Positions 1 through 8,225 of a DNA stretch of 55,633 nt are shown piece by piece. The position numbers were made by a program, and so were the translations under genes. Numbering within the stretch: position 1 is the stretch's first letter; every line of letters begins with the position of its first letter. A model generated the notes under the pieces. The model worked only from the letters and a program-made list of their open reading frames with translations. It was not told the origin of the DNA and searched no databases. The stretch is from Acidobacteriota bacterium. GTDB lineage: Bacteria; Acidobacteriota; Terriglobia; UBA7540. The stretch is taken from NCBI GenBank assembly GCA_003225365.1, contig QHZN01000082.1, positions 1 to 55,633 on the forward strand, written 5' to 3'.

Positions 1-2
1 CG

Positions 3-140
3 GTGGGGCCGGGCATCCCGGCCGGCAAGAAGCTGGGACAGTTTTCGATGACGCGCGTTGCGCCGACACTCGCCAAATTGCTTCGTTTGTCCCGAGAGGC
101 GCTGGCTTCCAGGCACCCGCCGGTCGAACTTTGGGGATAA
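3..140 (+). CDS. C-terminal fragment of a phosphodiesterase/phosphatase-like protein
   Basis: An open frame enters from the left edge and ends at TAA 138-140, giving about 45 residues. The piece carries a GPGI-type turn followed by a VAPTLAKLLRL helix. That arrangement is typical of the C-terminal end of type I phosphodiesterase/nucleotide pyrophosphatase and other alkaline-phosphatase-superfamily enzymes, where the last helix follows an 'APTLA..LG' motif. No catalytic residue lies inside the window, so substrate and activity cannot be judged. The next gene starts only 5 bases downstream, suggesting co-transcription. The assignment rests on one short motif and is tentative. Confidence 0.4.
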   Translation: MGPGIPAGKKLGQFSMTRVAPTLAKLLRLSREALASRHPPVELWG

Positions 141-145
141 AGGCA

Positions 146-838
146 ATGGACGAACCGCACATCCCGTCGCCAGCGGCGATTGATCGCTACCTGAGCTTGC
201 GGCCGCGCCGCGTTCGGTGGAGCGAGTGGCTGAGCGGCAAGCGGTATCTCACCGCGCGCTTCGCCGACCGGCCCAGCCCGTTATTTGTCGTCGCCCATTC
301 GTTCCGCGACGCCGCGAAAGCTCGCGATTTTACTCTCGGCATCGAGCAGGATTGGGACGCCGTGCCCGAGCGCTGCCGCGAGGCTTACGACGAGATCCTG
401 TTTCGCTCGCCCCCGTTGATTGTGGTGCAGTTTCGCCGGCGCAACCTTTGCGGCTGCCTCGGCCACCGGCACGTCGTGGTCAAGGAAAAGCCCTTCGCCG
501 AGCCGCACGAAGCCTTGGGTGGAGCGAGTGTCGGCGAACTGGACATCGCCTTCGAGCGCGTTGAGTCCTGGCAAGCTCTGCCGTTATCCGAAACCGCACT
601 CGACGCGAAATTTCTCGAGGGAAGCCGCCTGGAAGAATTCCGCCAACAGCAGTTCCGGCTGCGCCTGCTCAGCATCCTGCTCCACGAGACGCACCACCTG
701 GTTTGGCCGCGCGAAGCGGAAAGCGCGGTGCGCGAGAAAAGCCTCGCCTTCTACCGCGAATCGCTCGCGAGCTACGTGGAAAAGGCCGTCGGCACGCTGT
801 CTCTCACCATTGACCGGTCGTTCTCGCGCTTCGGGTAG
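146..838 (+). CDS. Unknown protein with HETHH (HExxH-type) motif
   Basis: A 230-residue soluble protein with no signal peptide or membrane segment. I do not recognise the family. Two features stand out: a CGCLGHRH segment at residues 102-109 and a perfect HExxH match (HETHH) at 180-184 in a predicted helix, followed by the acidic stretch PREAES. HExxH is the zinc-binding catalytic signature of many metallopeptidases, but it also arises by chance and no defined third ligand can be named. A TTG lies 15 bases upstream in frame; the ATG at 146 is preferred because it starts just after the upstream stop and has a GGGGA stretch at a reasonable distance. Probably the second gene of a short operon with the phosphodiesterase-like gene. 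Confidence 0.6.
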   Translation: MDEPHIPSPAAIDRYLSLRPRRVRWSEWLSGKRYLTARFADRPSPLFVVAHSFRDAAKARDFTLGIEQDWDAVPERCREAYDEILFRSPPLIVVQFRRRNLCGCLGHRHVVVKEKPFAEPHEALGGASVGELDIAFERVESWQALPLSETALDAKFLEGSRLEEFRQQQFRLRLLSILLHETHHLVWPREAESAVREKSLAFYRESLASYVEKAVGTLSLTIDRSFSRFG

Positions 839-916
839 CGCAACACCCCCGGTTTTCTAATTCAGATTTGCGCTCGAAGGGATTCGGCATGGCGGGGGTG
901 CCCGTCGGCTGACGGG

Positions 917-1300
917 TCATCCGTTCGCTTGTTGGATTCGCTCGAAGATGATGGAGGTCATCAGCGGGTGACCCTCCAGCGGCTGGCCCACAATGATTTC
1001 GAGATCCGGAAACTTTTGTTTCTCGGCTTCGACCAAGCTTGGCAGGTCGCGGCGGAGGTGGAGCCCGAGCGTCAGGAAGTAGGGGATGACGATCACGCGA
1101 CGGAAGCCGGCCTCGGCGGCCTCGTGGACCGCCGTCGCGAGGTCCGGCGCGCCGAGCTCAAGGAAAGCCGCGCGGACATAGGTGTGCGGACCGTTCCGTT
1201 CCACCTCCCGCGCCAGCTCTCGCACGCCGCGGTTGGCTTCTTCCACGCGGCTGCCGTGGGCGAACAGCAGAATCGCCGTCGCGATGTTCGTCGCGTTCAT
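917..1300 (-). CDS. cbiX: Small CbiX-type sirohydrochlorin chelatase-like protein
   Basis: A protein of 127 residues starting with a hydrophobic strand that leads into FAHGS, the chelatase histidine motif of the CbiX/SirB family. It continues with the family pattern of a buried VIPYFL strand and an LxxHLRRDLP segment. Short CbiX proteins contain one chelatase domain and act as homodimers. They insert cobalt (cobalamin synthesis) or iron (siroheme) into sirohydrochlorin in the cytoplasm; the metal cannot be told from sequence. No other tetrapyrrole gene is nearby. A short upstream frame on the same strand ends in an ATGA overlap with this start (1297-1300), a layout that often couples translation, but that upstream frame is not recognisable as a gene. 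Confidence 0.85.
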   Translation of the reverse strand: MNATNIATAILLFAHGSRVEEANRGVRELAREVERNGPHTYVRAAFLELGAPDLATAVHEAAEAGFRRVIVIPYFLTLGLHLRRDLPSLVEAEKQKFPDLEIIVGQPLEGHPLMTSIIFERIQQANG

Positions 1301-1997
1301 CTCACGCCCCTTAAGGTCTCGAGCTCCTTGGAGAGTGACGCGATGGGACTCATGTCCTGGTCTTTCGGTTGAACCGAGTCAACGACAGAGTTATTGTAAA
1401 CCCATCTCGAAAGGGTTATGGAATTCTCCGCACCCACCGGCAAGGAGGAGGTTCTTATTTCTGGTCGCGCCCTGCTTTGCACGGCATGGTTTTTAGCGGG
1501 GAGCCTAGGTGCTTTCGGAGATTTCAAATACACGCAATCCAGTAAGATCACCGTCGGCGCCATGAGCGGCGCATTGAAAATCGCCGGGGTGTTCAGCAAA
1601 CAGGCTCGCGATGATTACCGTGCAGTCATTCATGTTCCTAAACTCATATAAATCGGCTCTGCCAAAATGGCAGCGAGTGTACGAGGATGACGTGAACGTC
1701 CTGCCGGTCGAGAAGGACGGTAACATAAAAACCCGAGGTGACTGACCTGAGTTAGCGGGATGATTAAAAACTTTTGCGGGGTTGCCGTCCTGATCCCTTC
1801 GCTTGCCATTCTGATCCCGCAGAGCGGGAGAAGAATCCCGGCATTTCAACTTGGGTTGAACTCGGCGAAGGATCTGCCCTGCGACAAATCAATAAGCTAG
1901 CAGGGCCTTCGTCGTCCCGATGGAGAGAATCGGGACTCCTCAGAATGACGTCGTGGAGGATTTTTCAACAGCCTGTCAGAGGGGACGGGCCCAAACT
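1301..1997. repeat. Gene-poor stretch with dispersed inverted repeat (copy A)
   Basis: No convincing gene is visible here. From about 1795 to 1985 there is a composite repeat: a forward half (CATTCTGA ... GAAGAATCCC) and a reverse half (GTCCCGATGG ... CTCAGAATGAC) separated by about 80 bases. It ends in TTTTTCAACAGCCTG. The same modules recur near 13.8, 14.3, 16.4, 16.7 and 19.1-19.3 kb. The repeat runs directly into the start region of the next gene, so an apparent N-terminal extension of that gene from 1920 is repeat sequence. Confidence 0.7.
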
Positions 1998-3545
1998 ATG
2001 ACCGTCGCCCCATCTTCGCGAACCCACCTCGCCGCGTGTGGCGCTTGCCTCATCGTGGCCCTTTTTGCGTTGTGGAACCTGCGCACCTGGCCGTCGCGAA
2101 TCACTTACCCGGGCGATCGCAATTCCGGCGTTGAAGGAATTGTTTTGGCCGAGACCCTAGATCTGCGCGCGGGTGTGCCGATTTACAGCGCGGATACCTC
2201 CGGAGGTTTTCACGCCTCCGCCTACGGCCCCTTGCATTACTTACTGGGTTCGCGGCTTATCGATCCCACACATCCAGGCTACCTGGGCTTTCGCATCCTT
2301 GGGGCTTTGACGACGCTCGGGTCGGCGGCGGCGTGCGGGGTGCTGGCGTTCTGGGTCTCTGGGAGTTGGCTGGGCGCCGTCCTGGCACCGCTTATATATC
2401 TCAGCTTCGCGGTCGTGTCACAGTTTGACGTGACCGCTCGAAGTGATTCGAGCGCGCTCCTCCTGTCATTTGCGGCATTCCTGGTGGGTTATCGCTTTCG
2501 TAAATGCCGCCTTTTGCTGCTATCCGTGCCTTTCGCCTTGGCGTCGTATTTCTTCAAGCAACAATTCGTGGCTGGATCCGCGGCGTTGTTCTTTTACTTG
2601 CTGCTCGAGAAACGCTACCGCTTGGCCGCCGAGTTTGCGGGTCTTCTCGCGCTGGGATGGCTGGGACTGATGGGGCTGTTCGAGTACGCGATCTTCCCCG
2701 GCCAGAACTTCGCGCGACATTATCTGACCTATATTGCGACGACTTTCTCGCCCGAGCTCTTCTTGGTGAGTCTGTTTTTCTTTGTTTTTCTGGCGTCCAT
2801 TCCTTATGTGGTGGGCTGGGTGTATCTCCGGGAACACCACGACTGGGCTCTGGGATGCTACATGGTGTGTGCGCTCGTTCTGTTCTTGGTGGGGTTTTCC
2901 AGGCCAGGGAGCGATCGGAATTATTTCGTGGACTTGGACTGGATTACCAGTTGCCTTGTCAGTGCTTATGTCGTGGAGGGAATTGTCAACCGCCGCGGGC
3001 TGGGCAGCCGGTTCATCCTATTGCTCGCCGTTCTGTTCTGCGCCCAGTGGTTCACTCGTCCAGAGACGCCACGCCCGATTGATTTTGTTGACGACCGGGC
3101 GATCCAGGATTATCTGCTCGCAAACTTCCCTCCGCATGCCCAGGGGCTCAGCTATTGCGTCGGGGACCTGGTTCGTGCGGGCCTCGACACTCCGTATACG
3201 GACCTTTTTCTCTTCAGTCGCCTGGTTGAGCGCGGAGTGATCTCCGACGCAAGACTGGTGAGCCAGGTGCGACGGCACCACTTTGCCCTGATTGTTCTGA
3301 ATTTTGATCCCAATCAAGAGAAGGACCAGGAAAGGATGCATTTCCTCCTGCCCGAGGCGGTCCTCGCGGCGGTACGTGAACGCTATCGCCTGCGGGATAC
3401 CCTGTCAATGCCGGGACCCGAGCGGCTAAGAAAGCTCCTGGATCGATTCTATGTTTTCGTGCCGCGTAAGGAATCCTCGGCAAGCGAAATCCAGGAACCC
3501 GCAGCGCTGCCCACGCCATCGGCGAAAAGTCCCGTTCGGCGTTAA
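1998..3545 (+). CDS. Polytopic membrane protein, GT39/ArnT-like glycosyltransferase
   Basis: About 515 residues with many hydrophobic segments. The N-terminus has one membrane helix followed by a periplasmic loop carrying a PGDRNSGVEG acidic motif and a SAYGPLHY segment. This resembles the first loop of GT-C enzymes (GT39/83, ArnT- and mannosyltransferase-like), where an acidic residue is catalytic and the donor is a polyprenyl-linked sugar. A hydrophilic C-terminal domain follows the last helix. The start was placed at ATG 1998 because the upstream in-frame sequence from 1920 is part of a dispersed repeat. The gene stands alone between a repeat and a convergent ROK gene. The acceptor is unknown. 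Confidence 0.65.
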   Translation: MTVAPSSRTHLAACGACLIVALFALWNLRTWPSRITYPGDRNSGVEGIVLAETLDLRAGVPIYSADTSGGFHASAYGPLHYLLGSRLIDPTHPGYLGFRILGALTTLGSAAACGVLAFWVSGSWLGAVLAPLIYLSFAVVSQFDVTARSDSSALLLSFAAFLVGYRFRKCRLLLLSVPFALASYFFKQQFVAGSAALFFYLLLEKRYRLAAEFAGLLALGWLGLMGLFEYAIFPGQNFARHYLTYIATTFSPELFLVSLFFFVFLASIPYVVGWVYLREHHDWALGCYMVCALVLFLVGFSRPGSDRNYFVDLDWITSCLVSAYVVEGIVNRRGLGSRFILLLAVLFCAQWFTRPETPRPIDFVDDRAIQDYLLANFPPHAQGLSYCVGDLVRAGLDTPYTDLFLFSRLVERGVISDARLVSQVRRHHFALIVLNFDPNQEKDQERMHFLLPEAVLAAVRERYRLRDTLSMPGPERLRKLLDRFYVFVPRKESSASEIQEPAALPTPSAKSPVRR

Positions 3546-3704
3546 GGCGATGGTTGGATGACTTCGCGGAGGGCTCGTCGTACTCAACGGAGTTGCGACT
3601 TCCTAGCCGATGATCGGAATATCCGTCATCGAGGTCGGGTCCGCCAGGTAACATACTCCTGGCGCACGCGGATAAGCTAGGGCAAGGCCACCCGTGAGGG
3701 CAGG

Positions 3705-4697
3705 TTAGAACTCGGCCTCGGCCTTGAAACCCGCGGGCAGGAAGAGGCTTGCCGCGCCGTAGACCCCAACATTCTTCTGAAGCTTGGCGGGAAGAAGCGG
3801 GGTTTTGGCGGCGAAGCTGGGGCTCAAGGTGTATTGCTGAATGGTTTCCCGGATTTTGTGGAACAAGGGCTTCCCGATGCGCGCCACGCCCCCTCCGATG
3901 ACGATAGCTTCCGGATCTAGCAACGTAATCATGCCGGCGAGCCACACGCCCAGATAGAACCCCGTCTGGTCAATAATCTCGCGCGCGATGGCGTCGCGGG
4001 ACGCTGCCGCTTTCTGAATCATCAGTGGCGAAATGCGGCTCAGATTGCCGCCCGTCCAATCGCGGAGCAAACTGGGCGTGGTATGTTCCTCCTCAAGCCG
4101 CACGCGGGCGCGACGGGCCATGGCCGGCCCTGCGGCCAGTGCCTCAATGCAGCCAAGCGTCCCGCAGCCGCAGCGGTAGGGGCTGTGATAATCAATTGTG
4201 ACGTGCCCGCCTTCGCCGGCGATGCCGTTCTTCCCGTGGTAGACCATCTTGTTGATGATAATGCCCGTCCCGATCCCTGTTGAAACCGTGACGTAGAAGA
4301 CGTGGCGGTACTTGACGGCGGCGCCGAACAACGATTCGGCCAGGCCCGCGGCATTCGCGTCGTTTTCAACCTTGGCGGGCAAGCCGAATTTCTCGCTCAC
4401 GAGCCTTGCTAGAGGGATGTTCCGCCAGCCGGGGAGGTTCGGCGCGCTCAAGACCAGGCCCTGGCGCGGGTCGAGCGGCCCCGGAGCGCACATGCCCAAG
4501 CCGAGGACACGATTTTTCTTTCCCGCGCGCGCCAGCAGCCTCTCGATGAGCCGGGTAATCTGACCGAAGCTGGCCGTAAATCCCTTCGCAGCACGCGTGG
4601 GCACAATGGCGGCCCGGCGCAATTCCCCCTTCATTGTCATCAGTCCGCCGGCAACTTTCGTACCGCCGATATCAACCCCCACAATGAGGTCTGCCAT
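3705..4697 (-). CDS. ROK family sugar kinase (glucokinase-like)
   Basis: 330 residues. The N-terminal DIGGTK phosphate-binding motif (residues 7-12), the GEGGHVTID segment and the zinc-binding CGCGTLGCIE motif define a ROK-family sugar kinase. The combination of ATP motif and Cys cluster fits a glucokinase that phosphorylates free hexose in the cytoplasm. It has no N-terminal helix-turn-helix, which argues against the repressor branch of ROK proteins. The start at 4697 is favoured over one 39 bases upstream because AGGAGG lies about 10 bases before it and DIGGTK then falls at the usual place. The gene is divergent from the MerR gene. Exact sugar specificity is not visible. Confidence 0.88.
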   Translation of the reverse strand: MADLIVGVDIGGTKVAGGLMTMKGELRRAAIVPTRAAKGFTASFGQITRLIERLLARAGKKNRVLGLGMCAPGPLDPRQGLVLSAPNLPGWRNIPLARLVSEKFGLPAKVENDANAAGLAESLFGAAVKYRHVFYVTVSTGIGTGIIINKMVYHGKNGIAGEGGHVTIDYHSPYRCGCGTLGCIEALAAGPAMARRARVRLEEEHTTPSLLRDWTGGNLSRISPLMIQKAAASRDAIAREIIDQTGFYLGVWLAGMITLLDPEAIVIGGGVARIGKPLFHKIRETIQQYTLSPSFAAKTPLLPAKLQKNVGVYGAASLFLPAGFKAEAEF

Positions 4698-4830
4698 AAC
4701 CGCGCCTTTCCTCCTGTCCGGTCGCGCCCATTCCACGACTTGAGTATGGTTCCGAAACGGCTGCTTGACGCCCTGCTCCTAGTTTTCTAAGATGGCTCGA
4801 AAGCTCGTTCGAGGGAATGAGGGCGATTTC

Positions 4831-5244
4831 ATGCCTCCCAGCGCCGAATCCCGTGCCGCGCGCCACGCGCAGCCGCCTTTGCCGGCCGTGACCATCCCGG
4901 ATAAGCTCTATTTCCGCATCGGAGAAGTCAGCGATCTGGTCGAGACCAAGCCTTACGTGCTGCGTTACTGGGAAACCGAATTCCCCGTGCTCAAGCCGAT
5001 CAAGAGCCGCTCGGGCCATCGCCTCTACCGGCGCCAGGACGTGGAGACGATTCTCGAGATTCGGAGGCTGCTCTACGAGCAGGGTTTTACCATCGAGGGC
5101 GCTCGTAAGCAACTGGCGGGCGAGGCTCCGCCTCGCGCCTCCACGGAAAAAACCGACGCCCGGACGAGCTTCGACGGCCAGCCTCTCAAGGCCATGAAGC
5201 GTGAGCTTCAGGCGATATTGACAAGGCTTTCGAAGAAATGTTAG
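4831..5244 (+). CDS. MerR family transcriptional regulator
   Basis: About 137 residues (150 if the ATG at 4792 is used; 4831 has an AGGG at normal spacing). The helix-turn-helix reads [21 protein letters not shown], then the wing with [12 protein letters not shown] and a dimerisation helix with [16 protein letters not shown]. This is the MerR DNA-binding domain of the branch often found near the IHF alpha-subunit gene and tRNA-Pro. There are no effector-binding cysteines, and the C-terminal part is short and basic, so a metal sensor is unlikely. The target is unknown. A tRNA-Pro gene follows 105 bases downstream across a hairpin repeat. Confidence 0.85.
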   Translation: MPPSAESRAARHAQPPLPAVTIPDKLYFRIGEVSDLVETKPYVLRYWETEFPVLKPIKSRSGHRLYRRQDVETILEIRRLLYEQGFTIEGARKQLAGEAPPRASTEKTDARTSFDGQPLKAMKRELQAILTRLSKKC

Positions 5245-5254
5245 CGTTCAGAGG

Positions 5255-5342
5255 CAGTGGCTAGTGTTCAGTGGTTAGTGGCTGGTCCCAAAAAAGACGT
5301 TCTTGGACCTTCATGTCACTCGCCATTCATCACTAGCCACTG
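5255..5342. repeat. Hairpin repeat, AGTGGCTAGTG family (first copy)
   Basis: The arms CAGTGGCTAGTG (5255-5266) and CACTAGCCACTG (5331-5342) are exact inverted copies. Between them lie degenerate copies of the same 10-base word (GTTAGTGGCTG) and an inner GGTCC/GGACC pair. The unit sits between the MerR gene and tRNA-Pro(GGG). It could form a large hairpin in RNA, but lacks a T-tract. Confidence 0.7.
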
Positions 5343-5349
5343 TTTTTGA

Positions 5350-5426
5350 CGGGACGTAGCGCAGCCTGGTAGCGCACTTGCTTGGGGTGCAAGGGGTCGC
5401 CAGTTCAAATCTGGCCGTCCCGACCA
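5350..5426 (+). tRNA. tRNA-Pro (anticodon GGG)
   Basis: A complete 77-base cloverleaf. The acceptor stem CGGGACG pairs with CGTCCCG, with discriminator A and encoded CCA at 5424-5426. D-arm AGCGCAGCCTGGTAGCGC; anticodon stem CTTGC/GCAAG with loop TTGGGGT, giving anticodon GGG; T-arm GCCAG-TTCAAAT-CTGGC. It reads CCC and CCU proline codons. Confidence 0.95.
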
Positions 5427-5430
5427 TGAA

Positions 5431-5523
5431 GGGCAGTGACAAGTGGCCAGTGAGGAGTGGCAAGCGAACATGTACGGCCCTGACTCTTAGCTTGCCACTC
5501 GCCACTAACCAACAGCCACTGTT
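5431..5523. repeat. Hairpin repeat, AGTGGC family (second copy)
   Basis: Left part GGGCAGTGACAAGTGGCC and GAGTGGCAAG, right part CTTGCCACTC and CAACAGCCACTG. The inner arms GAGTGGCAAG/CTTGCCACTC are exact complements. It is the same word family as 5255-5342, and the two copies flank tRNA-Pro(GGG). Confidence 0.65.
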
Positions 5524-5528
5524 CGTAA

Positions 5529-5605
5529 CGGGGCGTAGCGTAGCCTGGTAGCGCGCTTGGTTCGGGACCAAGAGGTCCCCAGTTCAAATCTGGGCGCCCC
5601 GACCA
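5529..5605 (+). tRNA. tRNA-Pro (anticodon CGG)
   Basis: A complete 77-base cloverleaf. The acceptor stem CGGGGCG pairs with CGCCCCG, with encoded CCA at 5603-5605. Anticodon stem CTTGG/CCAAG with loop TTCGGGA, giving CGG; T-arm CCCAG-TTCAAAT-CTGGG. It reads CCG. It is closely related to the tRNA-Pro(GGG) 100 bases upstream, suggesting local duplication. Confidence 0.95.
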
Positions 5606-5640
5606 TTTCTTCCGCAGCAGGAGTTCTGCCCGAGAGGCAT

Positions 5641-5715
5641 TTGGAACCGCGCCGCGGTAGCGCGACCCGAAGCCGGACGGGGAAGGCCCTCAGTTCAAAT
5701 CTCATCGCCCCGACC
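5641..5715 (+). pseudogene. Decayed tRNA-Pro-like remnant
   Basis: The segment keeps the D-loop word GGTAGCGCG (5656-5664), the T-loop CAGTTCAAATCT and a 3' end CGCCCCGACC matching the upstream tRNA-Pro(CGG). The 5' acceptor strand is gone, the T-stem no longer pairs (CTCAG opposite CTCAT), the anticodon arm has drifted and the final CCA reads CCT. It is best explained as a third, degenerate tandem copy, or the scar of an element that used the tRNA 3' end. No integrase gene is visible next to it. Confidence 0.6.
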
Positions 5716-5947
5716 TCTCAGCTTTGTTTGCCATTCTTTGATGGACTCTGGGCTGTTTGCTGTTGGAGCCTCCCAGGTATTTTATCGGCGCTCTTTTCGT
5801 CGCACTTGAACCAAAGACCCAGCGGTGATGGATGGCAACTTGACTTCAGGCGAGCACTCGCTTTCGAGCCGCTGTAGGCTCCATAAGCTGGGCGGGCGGA
5901 TCGCCGCCGCGTACGGCTGCAGGCGGCTCTCCGAAGGCGTGGCATTT

Positions 5948-6889
5948 TCAACCGGTGTTGAGCGAGCGGTGCCACTCGATGGTTTTCCGCAGGCCTTCCT
6001 CGAAGCCGACGCGCGGGTGATAATCCAACCACTCGCGCGCGCGGGAGATATCGGCGAACGAGTGCTTCACATCGCCCTCGCGGGGCGGAGCATATTGAGG
6101 CCGAACGTCGTATCCAAAGATCTTGTTGAACAGGCGAATGGTCTCATTCAACGTCTGATGCCCGCCAGCGCCCACATTGATGGTTTTCCCAGCCGCGTGC
6201 GGAGCCACACAAGCCTGGAGCGTCGCTTCCACGGCGTTCTCAACATACGTAAAGTCTCGCGATTGCTCGCCGTCGCCGAAGATGGTCGGCGTCTGACGGC
6301 GGAGGTACGCCGCGGTGAAGATGGAAAGCACGCCCGTGTAGGGAGAATCGGGATCCTGGCGCGGCCCAAAAATATTGAAGTAGCGGAGCACTACGGTTTC
6401 GAGCCCGTAAAGGCAATGGAAAACCTGGCAATAGTACTCGCCCGCGAGTTTGGTAAGCGCGTAGGGCGACAACGGCTGGGGGCAATGCGTCTCGACTCGA
6501 GGCAGGGTGGGATTGTCCCCGTAGACGGAGGACGACCCCGAAAAAACTACTCGCTTGACTCGGGCGTCGCGCGCCGCGACCAGAACGTTGAGAGTCCCAT
6601 CAACGTTCACGGCGTTCGAGGTGATGGGGTCGGCCACCGAGCGCGGCACCGATGGCAAGGCTGCCAGATGAACGACGTAATCCACACCCGCGAAACACGC
6701 TCGGATGGATTCGAGGTTGCGAATGTCCGCTTCGAATATGGTGATCTTGTCGCGGGCGTCATCGAGGTTTTCCCGCTGGCCCGTCAGATAATTGTCGAGG
6801 ACGCTCACTTTCTCCTTGCGGCGCCTCAGTTCATCTACGATCGTGGAGCCGATAAAACCCGCCCCACCCGTCACGAGGTAGTGAGCCAT
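5948..6889 (-). CDS. NAD-dependent sugar-nucleotide epimerase (GalE/WbpP-like SDR)
   Basis: 313 residues. TGGAGFIG at the N-terminus is the Rossmann dinucleotide motif of extended SDRs. The catalytic triad is visible as SGSSSVYG and SPYALTK (YxxxK), followed by RYFNIFGPRQ, a hallmark of UDP-sugar 4-epimerases of the WbpP/TviC/GalE group. It probably interconverts UDP-hexoses or UDP-N-acetylhexosamines in the cytoplasm as precursors for surface polysaccharide. The start at 6889 has GGAGG about 9 bases upstream; an alternative 30 bases earlier would place extra residues before the Rossmann strand. It stands alone, 20 kb from the exopolysaccharide cluster. The exact substrate cannot be told. Confidence 0.85.
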   Translation of the reverse strand: MAHYLVTGGAGFIGSTIVDELRRRKEKVSVLDNYLTGQRENLDDARDKITIFEADIRNLESIRACFAGVDYVVHLAALPSVPRSVADPITSNAVNVDGTLNVLVAARDARVKRVVFSGSSSVYGDNPTLPRVETHCPQPLSPYALTKLAGEYYCQVFHCLYGLETVVLRYFNIFGPRQDPDSPYTGVLSIFTAAYLRRQTPTIFGDGEQSRDFTYVENAVEATLQACVAPHAAGKTINVGAGGHQTLNETIRLFNKIFGYDVRPQYAPPREGDVKHSFADISRAREWLDYHPRVGFEEGLRKTIEWHRSLNTG

Positions 6890-6966
6890 TCCAACGGTCC
6901 TCCAAGCCAGGACATTCACGCTACCATCCGTCCAAGGAAATTTCCAGAGCTACAACATTTCGCGCC

Positions 6967-6999
6967 GGGCGCATCCCGCGAACGCGGGACGCCCCTACC
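6967..6999. repeat. GTAGGGGCG-type hairpin repeat
   Basis: On the minus strand the unit reads GGTAGGGGCGTCCCGCG followed by TTCGCGGGATGCGCCC, an inverted repeat. Related units with the same GTAGGGGCG head occur at 16273-16304, 16557-16582 and 21794-21815. No gene is seen between the epimerase start and the PilZ gene. Confidence 0.6.
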
Positions 7000-7143
7000 G
7001 GACCCGACCGCGCTCGACCGGTTTCTGCGCGAAGCCCGCGCCGGGCCCCTAGTTCGGCATCCGCTAAAGGAGGATCTGGCTTGTATTTTTGCTTGATAAG
7101 ATTCCCTGTGGACTTTCAAGAGTCAATCAGCGCGAGCCATGCT

Positions 7144-7494
7144 TCAGGGCCAGCCAGCAACGTCATCCGCCAGAGGGTGGGTAAACGACAGGCCGGATAA
7201 GTAGTAGCGACTGGCTTGGCGAACCTGAACGACCTTGGCTTCTAGGTTACCCACGACGGGCTGGCGAAGCGATTGGCTCGGGAATGGTGGCGGGGGAATC
7301 TGCAAAGAGATAATAGAGCCCGGAGGCAAGTAGTGCCGTGTCGCAAGGAGGGCTCCTCCACGGCTAATGTTCAGGGCGGTGCTGAATTCAAGGAAGTCTT
7401 TCCCCAGTTCGTCATTGCCCCGGACGAATAAAGGCACAGGGATCGGGACCCGTTGCCATGTCCTCTTGTCATTGCGACCGTTTGCTCGAGGCAC
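7144..7494 (-). CDS. PilZ domain c-di-GMP-binding protein
   Basis: A single-domain protein of 116 residues. The c-di-GMP signature is complete: RTWQR (RxxxR, residues 11-15), then about 30 residues later NISRGG ((D/N)xSxxG). Small stand-alone PilZ proteins act as c-di-GMP receptors that influence motility, exopolysaccharide or secretion through partner proteins. The start is GTG 7494, supported by AGGGGG about 6 bases upstream. No diguanylate cyclase lies in the window, so the signal source is elsewhere. A link to the exopolysaccharide locus is possible but unsupported by proximity. Confidence 0.8.
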   Translation of the reverse strand: MPRANGRNDKRTWQRVPIPVPLFVRGNDELGKDFLEFSTALNISRGGALLATRHYLPPGSIISLQIPPPPFPSQSLRQPVVGNLEAKVVQVRQASRYYLSGLSFTHPLADDVAGWP

Positions 7495-8225
7495 CTGTAA
7501 CCCCCTATAAACTCTGAGATTATGAGCAAACGCCGGGCCAAACGCGCTTTTGTCGAAGCCCCCCTCTTCACTCCTGTATCCATAGGTAATTGAAGGATTT
7601 ATTTCAAACCAGCCGTGCCGGAAATCCTCAACTTAGGGCTGTTTCGTACCTCATGCAAATAAGTGGGAAAACTGTTTCCCTCGAAGGATAATCTTGTGCA
7701 TGATTTCATTGCGCGGCCACGCCGCATCGGATGGGCGATGTTGGGCCGGTTCATTCCCAGGCCGCGCCCATAATCGGCCTCGCCAATGTAGCCATCTCTC
7801 TAAGCTGCCTCTCGTTTAAAAACTTCAGCCTGACAGTGGGAATACGATGTACCCATGCAATTCCGAGCTGCCCCCTTGACACGTAGTGGGTCAATTTGAG
7901 CGGCGGTCTATGACCGCCGGTGTTGATTCCACGGCATCTTCGGCGCTCATAGAGCGCCGCTACAGCAAACTGACCCACTACCCCTTGACACCCTAGGTTG
8001 ACATCTGTAACATTGTAGAAAGCCATCGGTAAGATTCTTTTCTCGACGGAGCGCCGCCCTAAATGGCGGAAAGTGGTAGTATGAAACCCGTGCAACAGGC
8101 ATATTCTGTTGCCATTAAATCACTTATCAGTTGCTAAAGGCGACGTATGGTTCGCGAGTCAGGGGAGATGTGGGGTCCGAGGGGGATCCTCTGGCCCAAA
8201 TGACGACTTTCGGTTGCCGCCCTGA
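7495..8225. other. Gene-free stretch around a small inserted element
   Basis: 730 bases with no recognisable gene. The main feature is the 99-bp inverted-repeat element at 7883-7981. A TTGACA lies just after it (7998-8003), but no good -10 partner is seen. The stretch ends at the histidine kinase gene. Confidence 0.5.
7883..7981. mobile_element. MITE/BIME-like element with 10-bp target duplication
   Basis: 99 bases bounded by exact terminal inverted repeats GTAGTGGGTCA (7883-7893) and TGACCCACTAC (7971-7981). Similarity extends inward as ARTTTG. Immediately outside, the 10-mer CCCTTGACAC occurs on both sides (7873-7882 and 7982-7991) with no extra base, which is the mark of a target-site duplication. 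Inside are two hairpins in opposite orientation (GCGGTC-TAT-GACCGC and GGCGCTC-TAT-GAGCGCC), so the element is two inverted REP-like units joined. It encodes no protein and must have been moved by a transposase encoded elsewhere. Confidence 0.8.

Noticed and set aside
1418..1651. 77-codon frame on the + strand with a hydrophobic stretch
   Set aside because: No ribosome site at a fitting distance, no family, and it lies in a repeat-rich, apparently decayed region.
1920..1997. N-terminal extension of the membrane glycosyltransferase-like protein
   Set aside because: These 26 codons are translated from a dispersed repeat; ATG 1998 starts just before the first membrane helix.
5825..7096. Long open frame (423 codons) on the + strand opposite the epimerase gene
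   Set aside because: It is antisense to a gene with complete SDR motifs, has no recognisable domain and an Arg/Gly-rich composition typical of GC-rich shadow frames.
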